A stretch of 64,000 nt of DNA from Acidobacteriota bacterium (GCA_023389035.1 JAEWFC010000030.1:434001-498000); one strand, 5' to 3'. Shown: positions 16,692 to 26,529, numbered from the stretch's first letter. The notes: generated by a model from the sequence alone, not told the origin. Numbers and translations: made by a program.

Positions 16692-17861
16692 CTATTCTGT
16701 TCCAGGACTTTTAGTCCCGCATTCCGCACAGAATTTGGTTCCCGGCGTCAACTCGGCACCGCACTCTGCGTTCGAGCATTTCTGTTTCTCCTGCGTCGAT
16801 CCGCATTCCGAACAGAACTTCGCCCCTTCGCGTAGTTTCGCACCGCATTTTACGCACGGCACCTGAGAGACTTCCATCTTTCCGCCGCAATCCGCACAGA
16901 ATTTCGAACCGGAAGAATTGGCCTTGCCGCAAGCCGGACACGAGACAGTCGCGGCCGGTCCGCCGCCCGATCCGCCCGATCCACCCGGCTGATTCGCACC
17001 GAATGCATTCGCCATCTGGCCGCCGACCGCAAAGCCGGCACCAAGTCCGGCACCGAGGCCCGCACCGCCGCCTTCGTTCTGGGCGGCATCACGCATTGCG
17101 TCAGCCGCCTGGAACTGGGCATACGTCTGAACGTTTCCGAGAGCACCCATCGACGCCCGCTTATCCATCGCGGCCTCGACCTCAGGCGGAAGACTGATGT
17201 TCTCGATGTAAAACTTTGTGACCTCAAGCCCGTAGCCCGCGAAGTCTTCGTTGATCTTTTCGCGGATCGCACCGCCGACCTCTTTATACTGGGCAGCGAG
17301 ATCGAGAGCGGGTATCTTAAGCTCGCCGAGTGCGTCAGAAAATTCGGTGACGATGGCACGCTTGAGCTGACCGTCAATGTCCTCGGTCTGAAAATGAGCA
17401 TTGGTTCCGGCGATCTCTTTGATAAATCCGGCCGGATCGGCGACACGCATGCTGTATGCACCGAACGCACGCAGCCTGACGATGCCGAAATCAGAATCGC
17501 GGAGCATGATCGGGTTCGACGTTCCCCATTTCATGTCGGTGAATTGCTTCGTGTTAACGAAATAGACCTCTGCCTTGATCGGCGAATTAAAGCCGTGCTT
17601 CCAGGCTCCGAGCTTTGACAGGATCGGTGTATTGCCGCCGTCGACGGTGTAGCGTCCCGGCGTGAACACGTCCGCAACCTGGCCTTCGAAAACGAATACA
17701 GCAGCCTGCGATTCGCGAACGATCAACTGCGCTCCGTTCTTGATCTCTTGCTGGTAGACCGGGAAGCGATACAAAAGCGTATTTTGCGATTCATCAAGCC
17801 ATTCGATGACCTCAATGAACTGGTTCATCGCAGCTTCTTTAATCTTGTCCACAATACTCAT
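16692..17861 (-). CDS. SPFH-domain protein with C-terminal double zinc ribbon (YdjI-like)
   Basis: 389 residues. The N-terminal 240 residues form an SPFH/band-7-like domain of the YdjI (virion core protein-like) family: QLIVRESQAAVFVFEGQ, FTPGRYTVDGGNTPIL, YFVNTKQFTDMKWGT. A Gly/Ala-rich linker (about 260-305) leads to three CxxC pairs (SCPACGKAN, KFCADCGG, PCVKCGA, KFCSECG, KFCAECG) of zinc-ribbon type. Relatives localise to membranes and respond to envelope stress. No membrane helix is visible. Confidence 0.85.
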   Translation of the reverse strand: MSIVDKIKEAAMNQFIEVIEWLDESQNTLLYRFPVYQQEIKNGAQLIVRESQAAVFVFEGQVADVFTPGRYTVDGGNTPILSKLGAWKHGFNSPIKAEVYFVNTKQFTDMKWGTSNPIMLRDSDFGIVRLRAFGAYSMRVADPAGFIKEIAGTNAHFQTEDIDGQLKRAIVTEFSDALGELKIPALDLAAQYKEVGGAIREKINEDFAGYGLEVTKFYIENISLPPEVEAAMDKRASMGALGNVQTYAQFQAADAMRDAAQNEGGGAGLGAGLGAGFAVGGQMANAFGANQPGGSGGSGGGPAATVSCPACGKANSSGSKFCADCGGKMEVSQVPCVKCGAKLREGAKFCSECGSTQEKQKCSNAECGAELTPGTKFCAECGTKSPGTE

Positions 17862-18015
17862 TAATATGATCTCCTTATGAAATAGGGTAACGATAAAATA
17901 GCACAGTTCGTTCCACGAATTGAACTATTGATTCGCTACCGACAGCAGTAGGGATGCAGTGTGTTTCACCGATGCGACATTGTGCAAAGGCGTGTCGCTT
18001 TAGTAAAATGAAGTT

Positions 18016-19284
18016 GTGATAGATCTAAAGACCAAGCTAGGTATATTGGCGGATGCTGCTAAATATGACGCCTCGTGTGCGTCGAGCGGTTCGCATCGTA
18101 AACGTGATGAGCGGGGCATCGGCAATACGGAAGGCATGGGAATCTGCCACAGCTACACTCCCGACGGCCGCTGCATTTCGCTGTTAAAGCTACTGCTTAC
18201 GAACGTTTGCATCTGGGACTGCTCATACTGCATTAACCGCCGATCGTCCGACGTAAAGCGTGCCCGATTCAAACCGGACGAGGTCGTGCGGCTGACGATG
18301 AGCTTTTACAAACGGAATTATATCGAAGGGCTGTTCCTCAGCTCGGGCATAATCCAGAGCGCGGACTACACGATGGAGCAGCTGATCCTGGTCGCAAAGA
18401 CGCTGCGCGAGCAGGAGCACTTCGGCGGGTACATTCATCTCAAGGCCGTGCCGGGAGCGTCGAAAGAATTGCTGCTGGAGGCCGGAAAGTACGCGGACCG
18501 CCTGAGCGCGAATATCGAGATGCCGCTGCAGGAAGACCTCAACAAGCTCGCACCGGAAAAAACGATCGCTGAGATCGAGTCAACGATGGCGGATGTAAAA
18601 TACGGCATCGACGACGCAAAGGACCGTGCGGCCGCCAAGGCTGAGACGACAACATTCGCAAAAGCCGGCCAATCAACGCAGCTGGTCGTCGGTGCGACCG
18701 CGAGCACTGACACAGTTATTCTCGCGAAGGCCAACGATCTTTATAAGAATTTTAAGCTTCGGCGGGTGTACTATTCGGCGTTTTCCCCGGCAGCACAGAC
18801 CACCGAGGAATTGCGGCTTCGTCCGGCCACACCGCCGATCCGGGAGCATCGTCTGTACGAGGCTGACTGGCTGATAAGGCACTACGGTTTTTCGCCGCAT
18901 GAGATAACGCGGGGAACAGTCGATGGAAACCTCGACCTAGCCAAAGATCCGAAGCTCGCATGGGCGCTGCGAAATCGCCATATGTTTCCGGTCGATGTTA
19001 ACCGAGCGTCAAAAAGCCTGCTCCTGCGTGTGCCGGGCCTCGGCGTCCGCAGCGTCAAGCGGATCTTGAGCACGCGGCGTTTTCATCGAATCCGCCTGCA
19101 GGACCTGCAAATGCTCCGTGCATCGATGAATCGTGCCAAGTGGTTCGTCATCACCGCAGATCATAATCCTGATGTATTCAAGATCGATCGGGAAAGCCTG
19201 CCGGATTCATTTCGCCGGCCGCTGGTGCAGCCGTCTCTATTCGAGCCGCGTGCCCCTGTCTCGGTGATCACAGGAGAGATATGA
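18016..19284 (+). CDS. Putative DNA modification/repair radical SAM protein
   Basis: 422 residues from a GTG start. The 4Fe-4S motif is CIWDCSYC (CxxxCxxC) near residue 70. A TIM-barrel core follows (FLSSGIIQSADYTMEQL, GYIHLKAVPGAS, RLSANIEMP). The C-terminus holds helix-hairpin-helix motifs (NRASKSLLLRVPGLGVRSVK), typical of DNA binding. The arrangement matches the TIGR03916 family, related to spore photoproduct lyase-like enzymes and always found beside a second conserved protein. The stop overlaps the partner's start (ATGA). The substrate is unknown. Confidence 0.88.
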   Translation: MIDLKTKLGILADAAKYDASCASSGSHRKRDERGIGNTEGMGICHSYTPDGRCISLLKLLLTNVCIWDCSYCINRRSSDVKRARFKPDEVVRLTMSFYKRNYIEGLFLSSGIIQSADYTMEQLILVAKTLREQEHFGGYIHLKAVPGASKELLLEAGKYADRLSANIEMPLQEDLNKLAPEKTIAEIESTMADVKYGIDDAKDRAAAKAETTTFAKAGQSTQLVVGATASTDTVILAKANDLYKNFKLRRVYYSAFSPAAQTTEELRLRPATPPIREHRLYEADWLIRHYGFSPHEITRGTVDGNLDLAKDPKLAWALRNRHMFPVDVNRASKSLLLRVPGLGVRSVKRILSTRRFHRIRLQDLQMLRASMNRAKWFVITADHNPDVFKIDRESLPDSFRRPLVQPSLFEPRAPVSVITGEI

Positions 19285-20081
19285 GCTTTGTTTCGGCTGA
19301 TCCCGGCGAAACCTTTGAGACATGGCGGCGGGCGGCGAGAAATTTGATCTCACGGAACGTACCGCCCGACTGCGTTGTCTGGAACTCCGGCGTGCAAGAC
19401 GGACTATTTGGCGACGCGAACGGTGAGCCGTCCGGTCTCGTGAAAGTCCGCACGCCCGCGTCGTTCGTTGAACTGGCAAAAGCTGTAGCATGCTTTGACG
19501 GGCCGGAGCGTTGGGACGTGCTTTACCGATTGCTTTATCGCCTGCAGAATGAGAACCGCCAGCTGCTTGAGATCGAAACGGACCGGGACGTTCGCAGTGC
19601 ACGGCAAATGGAAAAGGCCGTGAATCGCGACGTCCACAAATTTCATGCGTTCGTACGGTTCAGAACGATAGAGATCGATTGCGACGAGCTTTATGTTGCA
19701 TGGCACGAACCGCAGCATTTCACGGTCGAGCGTGCGACGCCGTTCTTTGCTCGGCGGTTCGGATCGATGCGTTTCTCGATATTGACGCCGAAAGGTTGCG
19801 CTCACTGGGATCGGGAATCGCTGGTTTTCAGCGCGCCGGCCGATCGTTCACAGGCTCCCGAGGTAGATGATACCGAGGACTACTGGCTGCTCTACTATCG
19901 GTCGATATTCAATCCGTTTCGGCTTAAGGTGAACGCGATGAAAAAGGAATTGCCGGTCAGGCATTGGCGAACGCTGCCGGAAGCGGTTTTGATCCCGGAA
20001 CTCATCCGCGAAGCCGCGGAGCACAACGCCCCGTCGCAAACGCCTCAGACACAGCCCACGCGAACCAAGTTACGAACCTGA
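19281..20081 (+). CDS. DUF4130-type partner of the DNA-repair radical SAM protein
   Basis: 266 residues, starting inside the stop of the radical SAM gene. The central part has RLQNENRQLLEIETDRDVRS, then MEKAVNRDVHKFHAFVRFR and HWDRESLVFSAPADRS; the C-terminal segment YYRSIFNPFRLKVNAMKKEL is typical of the TIGR03915/DUF4130 family. In other genomes this domain is fused to a uracil-DNA glycosylase; here it stands alone. Coupled translation and constant co-occurrence suggest a shared DNA-lesion pathway. Confidence 0.85.
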   Translation: MSFVSADPGETFETWRRAARNLISRNVPPDCVVWNSGVQDGLFGDANGEPSGLVKVRTPASFVELAKAVACFDGPERWDVLYRLLYRLQNENRQLLEIETDRDVRSARQMEKAVNRDVHKFHAFVRFRTIEIDCDELYVAWHEPQHFTVERATPFFARRFGSMRFSILTPKGCAHWDRESLVFSAPADRSQAPEVDDTEDYWLLYYRSIFNPFRLKVNAMKKELPVRHWRTLPEAVLIPELIREAAEHNAPSQTPQTQPTRTKLRT

Positions 20082-20113
20082 TCAAGTAGTTTGGGGCCTC
20101 CGACAAAATGGGG

Positions 20114-20146
20114 TTGATAATACCCTGGTTTGAGACGTATTATCAA
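20114..20146. repeat. Perfect 10-bp inverted repeat
   Basis: TTGATAATAC (20114-20123) and GTATTATCAA (20137-20146), with a 13-base spacer, lie just after the DUF4130 gene. No T-run follows, so it is not a typical terminator. It lies on the upstream side of the integron-cassette region and could be an element end or operator. Confidence 0.5.
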
Positions 20147-20222
20147 CGGCGGTGGAGTTAATCAATAGTCATGCCGCTTCTTTATATTCAGCAAACTCGG
20201 CTCGGCGCAGATTGAGAAAAAC

Positions 20223-20612
20223 ATGAATTTTTTACTGAAGACTTTTTGTATGTTCGCCCTTTGCTTTCTGTCAGCAGGAGTTGTCTTTGCTCAAGATGGC
20301 GGCCTTACCAAACGAGTTGAATTTGAGGAAAATAAACCATCCGTTCGTTTTGAAGAAAAAGTTGACTTAATGAACTCGCACAGGTATTTAATGTCTTTGC
20401 GTGAAGGACAAGAATTAACAATCAAATTGAAAGGAAAACAAATACATCTGAGTTTAATTGCTCCAAGCGAGAAAACACTTGTAAAATTAGAAGGTCAGTC
20501 TAAAGCAAAAACTGTAAGCGAAATTGCGAAGGAAAGGGGCGATTATCTGTTATTGGTTCAATGTTTTTGTAAGGGATTTCCAAAATATAAACTTGATATT
20601 ACTGCAAAGTAA
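20223..20612 (+). CDS. Small exported protein, possible integron-cassette cargo
   Basis: 129 residues with a strong signal peptide ending near VVFAQDGG. The mature part has RVEFEENKPSVRFEEKVDL and LREGQELTIKLKGKQIHLSL, a small beta-rich domain I do not recognise. The coding sequence is clearly more AT-rich than its neighbours. An attC-like site begins 20 bases after the stop. Both facts suggest the gene arrived as a cassette, though its 5' boundary is not visible. Confidence 0.7.
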   Translation: MNFLLKTFCMFALCFLSAGVVFAQDGGLTKRVEFEENKPSVRFEEKVDLMNSHRYLMSLREGQELTIKLKGKQIHLSLIAPSEKTLVKLEGQSKAKTVSEIAKERGDYLLLVQCFCKGFPKYKLDITAK

Positions 20613-20631
20613 TATCTCTTATTCTGGCGGC

Positions 20632-20750
20632 GGCATAACAATTCAATGGCCGTGAGGGCGAAACAGCTACTTTCTTATCAACGTCGTCTGTTAAATCTCG
20701 GCGGGCTTGGCGGCGGTTTCGCCCCACGTCATCTCAATCGTTAGAAGGCA
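20632..20750. mobile_element. attC recombination site 1
   Basis: About 119 bases that fold back as an attC site. The left end GGCATAAC (R'') faces the right end GTTAGAAGGCA (R'). The inner arm GTGAGGGCGAAAC (20652-20664) pairs with GTTTCGCCCCAC (20716-20727) apart from one extrahelical base, as is characteristic. R'' is slightly off the RYYYAAC consensus. The R' crossover point is between 20740 and 20741. Confidence 0.75.
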
Positions 20751-21233
20751 CTTATGTTTGGGCGCGTAATTCTGAAACCAGAGATCGGCCGTGAGCCGAC
20801 TTACGATAGCGTGTACAACCGAGAGGAACGAAGCCAACGGTTCAGTTGTATACACTGCTTGACAGAGATCTCTGTAGATATTGTTCGCTGTATCGGTGCT
20901 GAGGCATGTGATCCCGAATCAGTGCTGGGGGCAGAAAATGGTGCAAAGGTCCGAGAGCACTTTGGTATTCTTAACAAGTCGCTGGCCAATGGCTGGCCGT
21001 TCCTTTCTATTCATTCCTGTTCTCGTTGTGGCTGCCAATATCTTGTATATGTTGCCGTGTTTGAGCCGCGCAATGGTTGGGAACAAGCAGTGTTCCAAGG
21101 CATCACGGAGCTGGTGCCTTCTAACCAGTCGTTCAACCGGACAGTTTAAAGCGGCGCATTGCTTCGCAATTTTACGCGCCGCTTTAAACGGCTCCGCCGG
21201 CAAGCCGGCTCCGCTCTGCCGGTTAACTTGGCG
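20741..21233 (+). mobile_element. Complete integron gene cassette, 493 bp
   Basis: It runs from the crossover point in the upstream attC R' (G/TTAGAAGGCA) to that of its own attC (G/TTAGCG). Its 5' end GTTAGAAGGCA (20740-20750) is the exact reverse complement of TGCCTTCTAAC (21115-21125) at the R'' end of its attC. That is what a circular cassette intermediate requires. It carries a single gene (20754-21149) starting 14 bases inside. No intI gene is in the window, so the region is a cassette cluster without integrase or a stray insertion. Confidence 0.85.
20754..21149 (+). CDS. Cassette-encoded hypothetical protein with CxxC motifs
   Basis: 131 residues. Cysteine pairs CIHC (near residue 31) and CSRCGC (near 89) suggest a zinc-binding fold. 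No known family recognised. The AGAAGG of the attC R' core sits five bases before the ATG and serves as ribosome-binding site. The last residues, SNQSFNRTV, are encoded by the attC sequence itself, a frequent feature of cassette genes. Function unknown. Confidence 0.75.
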   Translation: MFGRVILKPEIGREPTYDSVYNREERSQRFSCIHCLTEISVDIVRCIGAEACDPESVLGAENGAKVREHFGILNKSLANGWPFLSIHSCSRCGCQYLVYVAVFEPRNGWEQAVFQGITELVPSNQSFNRTV

Positions 21234-21239
21234 TTAGCG
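21115..21239. mobile_element. attC recombination site 2
   Basis: Textbook attC layout. R'' TGCCTTCTAAC (21115-21125) and R' GTTAG (21233-21237) are paired. The spacer CAGTC faces GCCAA and is unpaired. L'' GTTCAACCGGACAG pairs with CTGCCGGTTAAC leaving two extrahelical bases on one strand. The variable loop holds a perfect 13-bp inverted repeat, TTTAAAGCGGCGC (21145-21157) with GCGCCGCTTTAAA (21176-21188). Confidence 0.9.
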
Positions 21240-21284
21240 ATCGATCAAAACAGTGGACCCTCTCCAACAAACTGATGAGGCGGC

Positions 21285-21746
21285 TCAGCTTCCTCTCCGA
21301 AACACAAGAGCGTAGACGACGACAGCACTGGCGGCGCCAGCGAGGTCGAGGGCGACGTCCGAGGGTGTGCCGGTGCGTGATGAGAGCAGGCTTTGGTTTA
21401 GTTCGTCGGCGGTGGCGATGATGAGAGCGAGCCAGAGGGCTGTGAGGTACCAATACTTGCGCAGCATCCGGACCGCCGATCCGCAGAAAGCGTGTGCACC
21501 CAGCAGCCCGAGCACGCCGTATACTGAAAGGTGAGCACCCTTTCGGATCAGACCGTGGATGTACGTCAGCGTATCCGTCGATGCGCCGGGGAAAAGGAAT
21601 TCCAGCAGCGGCCGGATGAATCGCGAGGTCTGCGTCGTCGAGCCCGCGTCGCTCGAAAGGTAAAATATCACCCCGACCCACAAAAAAAGCAGCCCGTAGC
21701 GGATTATCCGCCCGAGCCGCTTGTCGTGATCTTCCGTTTCCGCCAT
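21285..21746 (-). CDS. VanZ-like membrane protein
   Basis: 153 residues from the ATG at 21746 (MAETEDHDKRLG); a longer frame to 21800 would overlap atpG. Four membrane segments fit the VanZ family: RYGLLFLWVGVIFYLSSD, then the conserved GLIRKGAHLSVYGVLG, WLALIIATADELNQ and PSDVALDLAGAASAVV. The conserved KxxH and DE...Q residues are present. VanZ proteins affect teicoplanin resistance in some bacteria but most have unknown roles. It lies 22 bases downstream of atpG and is probably transcribed with it. Confidence 0.85.
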   Translation of the reverse strand: MAETEDHDKRLGRIIRYGLLFLWVGVIFYLSSDAGSTTQTSRFIRPLLEFLFPGASTDTLTYIHGLIRKGAHLSVYGVLGLLGAHAFCGSAVRMLRKYWYLTALWLALIIATADELNQSLLSSRTGTPSDVALDLAGAASAVVVYALVFRRGS

Positions 21747-21768
21747 TTCGCCAAAAATGGCACGTCCG

Positions 21769-22644
21769 CTATGCCGCGGCCGCTCCGCTGACGACCTCAA
21801 TGATCTCTTTCGTGATCGCTGCCTGACGGATGCGGTTCATGTTGAGCGTTAGCGTGTCGATCAGCTCACCTGCGTTCTTCGACGCAGAGTCCATGGCGGT
21901 CATACGTGAACCCTGTTCCGAGGCGACCGACTCGAGCATCGCTTTGTAGACCTGCGTCACGACCTGTTTCGGCAGTAGCTTGCCAAAGATCTCGGCGGGC
22001 GGCTGCTCGTAAATATACTCGGCCTCGACGGCGTCTTCAGCTTCATCTGCAGCGGCGATCGACGGGATCGGGAGCAGCTGCTCGACGATCGGCTTTTGCG
22101 AGAGAACGGTTTTGAATTCCGTGTAGACGAGGAAGACCTTGTCGATCGATTCATCGTCGGTGAAGGTCTCGATGACCTTGTCCGCGATCTCGGCGGCGTC
22201 GGAATACTTAACCTGCCCGGCACCCGTGACACCGATGTATTCGGCGTTGATCGCGATCTCGCGACGCTTGAAAAAGTCACGTCCCTTTCGGCCGACGGCG
22301 ACGATCTCGGTCGATTTCTCAGCGTTGTCTTTTAGAAACAGCTGTGTTGCCTTGATAACGTTCGCGTTGAAAGCACCCGCGAGGCCCTTGTCGGCCGTGA
22401 CCAAAACCACCAGATATTTTTCGTCGCCGCGTGGCGTTAGCAGCGGATGCGAAAACTCGTCCGCGACCTTGGCACTCAAGCCGCCAAGTACCGATGACAT
22501 CTTTTGCGCGAACGGACGTGCCGCGGTAACGCGATCCTGTGCGCGTTTCAGCTTTGCAGCGGCGACCATCTTCATCGCCTTGGTGATCTGCTGCGTGTTC
22601 TTGACCGACTTAATGCGTCGGCGCATGTCTAATAGACTTGCCAT
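21769..22644 (-). CDS. atpG: ATP synthase F1 subunit gamma
   Basis: 291 residues. The central rotor shaft: MRRRIKSVKNTQQITKAMKM at the N-terminus and the C-terminal DTLTLNMNRIRQAAITKEI. It couples c-ring rotation to catalysis in alpha3beta3. Last synthase gene of the local cluster; the usual next gene, atpD, is not here. Confidence 0.97.
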   Translation of the reverse strand: MASLLDMRRRIKSVKNTQQITKAMKMVAAAKLKRAQDRVTAARPFAQKMSSVLGGLSAKVADEFSHPLLTPRGDEKYLVVLVTADKGLAGAFNANVIKATQLFLKDNAEKSTEIVAVGRKGRDFFKRREIAINAEYIGVTGAGQVKYSDAAEIADKVIETFTDDESIDKVFLVYTEFKTVLSQKPIVEQLLPIPSIAAADEAEDAVEAEYIYEQPPAEIFGKLLPKQVVTQVYKAMLESVASEQGSRMTAMDSASKNAGELIDTLTLNMNRIRQAAITKEIIEVVSGAAAA

Positions 22645-22649
22645 AATTC

Positions 22650-22719
22650 AGTGACAAGTGAGCAGTGACAAGTGATAAGCGGCACGCTGCCCCTCGTCAC
22701 TTGTCACTCGTCACTTATT
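22650..22719. repeat. Repeated CACTTGTCAC hairpin between atpA and atpG
   Basis: The left arm (22650-22679) has two direct copies of AGTGACAAGTGA; the right arm (22695-22719) has CGTCACTTGTCACT-CGTCACTTATT, complementary to it. The stem can form in several registers around a short GC-rich loop. No T-run follows. It could tune the alpha/gamma transcript ratio by stalling or RNA processing, or be an inserted short repeat. Confidence 0.65.
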
Positions 22720-22721
22720 CT

Positions 22722-24254
<1,533 letters not shown>

Positions 24255-24293
24255 ATAAGTAGGTCGTCCATTAGGATATACTCCCGGTTCGGA

Positions 24294-24836
24294 CTATTTC
24301 TGCATTAATTCTTCTCTTAAATTTTCAAGCTGAGTTCGGACGGAACCGTCGTAAACCGTCGAGCCGACTCGGGTCACAACACCGCCGATCAATTCCGAAT
24401 CGATCGAAAAGTTGAGCGTGACCGTCTTGCCGGTCGCGTTCTCAAGGTTCTGTTTGAGCTCCGCCTTTTGGCTTTCCGAAAGTTCGTGTGCCGACGTAAC
24501 ATATCCCTGGACGCGGCCACTGCGTTCCTCGATCACCGAGTCAAACCTTTCGTTGATCGCCGAGAGTTCCGTGAGCCGGTCGTTGCGTAGAAGCACGCGA
24601 AGGAAGTTCGCGGTCGTCTTGGACGGACGTGTCCGCTGCAGCAGGCTTTCCAGAATGCCTTCCTTCTTTGAATGTGCTACCGCGGGGCTCGCGAACGCAG
24701 TATGAAGGTCCGAGTTCGAATGGACCATCTCGTCCCAGGTCTTAAGCTCGTTTCTGACCTCAGCGGTCTCGCCGGAATGTACGACCACGTCTGCCAGGGC
24801 AGAGGCGTAGCGGCGTGCGATGGTTTCAACGCTCAT
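24294..24836 (-). CDS. atpH: ATP synthase F1 subunit delta
   Basis: 180 residues with N-terminal IARRYASALADV and C-terminal FSIDSELIGGVVTRVGSTVYDGSVR, both typical of the OSCP/delta family. It joins the peripheral stalk to the F1 head. Its start follows the atpF stop with no gap. Confidence 0.96.
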   Translation of the reverse strand: MSVETIARRYASALADVVVHSGETAEVRNELKTWDEMVHSNSDLHTAFASPAVAHSKKEGILESLLQRTRPSKTTANFLRVLLRNDRLTELSAINERFDSVIEERSGRVQGYVTSAHELSESQKAELKQNLENATGKTVTLNFSIDSELIGGVVTRVGSTVYDGSVRTQLENLREELMQK

Positions 24837-25409
24837 TTAGTTAAGGCCTCCGATCGCTTGGATTCCGGATGAGATGAGTCTCGCATCGGTTTCGGGATTG
24901 ACCTGTGCCTTCAGTTTTTCTTCAGCACGGCGAATGCTCTCTTCGACCGCGAAACGGCGAAGTTGCAGACGTGCGACCTGGCCGATGCGAACGATCTCGC
25001 CGGCAGCCTGTGCACTGAGCTTCTCACTTTCCATCTCGGCCTGTGCGATAAGGCGTGCTTTCTCCTGCTCTATCTCAGCCTTTGCTTCCTTCAGGATACG
25101 CGTCCTTTCGCTGTCAGCACCTGCAAGCTTTGCCTCGATCTCGGTAAGTTTAGCGAGTGCTGCCTTCTTGGCCTCTTCGGCCTTGATCAGCTCTGCACGT
25201 ATCAGCTCGCGTTTTGCTTTGAACGCCTCGGAGATCGGCTTCTTGAGGATGTAGGTAAGGATACTGACGAAAACAAAAAGGTTGACGAACTTCCAGATCT
25301 CGAAACCCGGATAGTTCATGTATTGATTCCACCAGGCACCGAAGCCCTCGGTCGGGGCCGAACCGCCGGCGGCGAGCAAAAATGTAAAACTGGTCAAAAA
25401 TGCCAACAT
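24837..25409 (-). CDS. atpF: ATP synthase F0 subunit b
   Basis: 190 residues. One membrane helix (FEIWKFVNLFVFVSILTYIL, about 36-55) is followed by a long charged coiled coil (AELIKAEEAKKAALAKLTEI onwards). Forms the peripheral stalk as a heterodimer with the b' subunit encoded just upstream. The N-terminus reads like a short signal/hydrophobic stretch before the helix, unlike the typical E. coli b. Confidence 0.93.
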   Translation of the reverse strand: MLAFLTSFTFLLAAGGSAPTEGFGAWWNQYMNYPGFEIWKFVNLFVFVSILTYILKKPISEAFKAKRELIRAELIKAEEAKKAALAKLTEIEAKLAGADSERTRILKEAKAEIEQEKARLIAQAEMESEKLSAQAAGEIVRIGQVARLQLRRFAVEESIRRAEEKLKAQVNPETDARLISSGIQAIGGLN

Positions 25410-25410
25410 A

Positions 25411-25863
25411 CTACGCCTTCAGAATGTTCGAACTGATCTTATCGGCCATCTTCTCGGCCTCTAAAGCGATCTCGACCTTAGCCGCAGCGACCGCATCGCG
25501 AAGTGCGGCCTGCTCGGCAGCAAGCATTTCCGCGGTCTTGGCCTTCGCGTTCATTATGGTGTTTTGACGAAGGTCGACGGCCTCTGCACGCTCACGTTCG
25601 ATCAGCTCATAGCTTTCGCTGCGGGCATCGAGCATCGTCTTCTCGTATTTCTTTTGTTTTGCGGCAACGTCCGCCAGGATCTCTTCGGCCTCACCGCCGC
25701 GTCCCGCCTTTTGGCGAGAGCGTTTTTCGATGATCGCGTTGATGGGCTTGAAAAACGTGCGGTTGAGGACCCAGATCATTATCAGGATCAAACCGATATG
25801 GATGATTAGGGTGCCGTCAGGAAATAGCTGGATCGAACCCTCGGCAAACGCCAGCAAGAACAT
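25411..25863 (-). CDS. atpF': ATP synthase F0 subunit b' (second b-type stalk subunit)
   Basis: 150 residues. One N-terminal membrane helix (LIIHIGLILIMIWVLNRTFF) leads into a coiled coil (EKRSRQKAGRGGEAEEILAD...). The IxxxW...FFKPI pattern is that of b' subunits. It starts the local operon, one base before atpF. Having b and b' together is known from photosynthetic and several other lineages. Confidence 0.9.
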   Translation of the reverse strand: MFLLAFAEGSIQLFPDGTLIIHIGLILIMIWVLNRTFFKPINAIIEKRSRQKAGRGGEAEEILADVAAKQKKYEKTMLDARSESYELIERERAEAVDLRQNTIMNAKAKTAEMLAAEQAALRDAVAAAKVEIALEAEKMADKISSNILKA

Positions 25864-26010
25864 ACTTTTTTAATAATAGAGCTTTATAATAAAGGGCCTC
25901 TGCGGCGCCCTGGTCTCAAAACATACAAGCCTATCACGCGCATTTTTAAGGGTCAAGGAAGCTCTGCGGCATTCAGGCCGCGGGCCGATCAATGCGATAA
26001 TGCCGATATT

Positions 26011-26529
26011 GTGGTCGACAGTTGGTGGGACAGCTTTATACGGCTCATAGGCGGCCGTCAGGAATACGAAGACATCACGGTGATGCAGGTCGCAGTGCGG
26101 ACCCTTGTGATATACGGCGTCGCCCTGCTGATGATCAGGCTCGGGAAACGCCGGTTCATGGGCAATTACTCGGCGTTCGATATCCTGCTCGGGTTCATCG
26201 TCGGATCGGTCATGGCGCGGGCTGTCACCGGAGCGATCAGCCTGCTGAACATGGTCGTCGTGATCGGCGTGCTGATGGGCATTCATTGGCTGCTCGTTAC
26301 GATCTCGTTCTATTGGGAAGGTTTTGATAAGGTGGTCGAGAATTCGGAGCGAAAGCTAGTCGTTGACGGCGAGATACAGCACGATGCAATGAAGGCGAGT
26401 AAGATCACCGAGAACGACCTGCTGCAGGCGCTCCGTGAAAAAGGCGGCGTCGAGGACCCGAAAGAAGTAAAGCTCGCAAGCCTGGAACGCGACGGCACGA
26501 TAACGGTGATCACGAAAGACGACAAATGA
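26011..26529 (+). CDS. DUF421 (YetF/YcaP family) membrane protein
   Basis: 172 residues from a GTG start. Three N-terminal membrane helices (VAVRTLVIYGVALLMIRL, FDILLGFIVGSVMARAVTG, LLNMVVVIGVLMGIHWLLV) are followed by the soluble DUF421 domain (ENSERKLVVDGEI, ITENDLLQALREKG). Members occur in many bacteria; the role is uncertain, with spore-related functions for some Bacillus copies. The stop overlaps the methyltransferase start (ATGA), so the two are co-translated. Confidence 0.85.
   Translation: MVDSWWDSFIRLIGGRQEYEDITVMQVAVRTLVIYGVALLMIRLGKRRFMGNYSAFDILLGFIVGSVMARAVTGAISLLNMVVVIGVLMGIHWLLVTISFYWEGFDKVVENSERKLVVDGEIQHDAMKASKITENDLLQALREKGGVEDPKEVKLASLERDGTITVITKDDK

Noticed and set aside
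20114..20146. Inverted repeat as a terminator of the radical SAM operon
   Set aside because: No T-run follows the stem on either strand.
20082..20222. A third attC or an attI site upstream of the first cassette gene
   Set aside because: I could not find a GTTRRRY core complementary to the GGCATAAC end of attC 1, so the 5' boundary of that possible cassette is not supported.
25870..26286. 138-residue minus-strand frame opposite DUF421
   Set aside because: His/Asp-rich composition typical of an antisense frame; DUF421 on the plus strand has clear family motifs.
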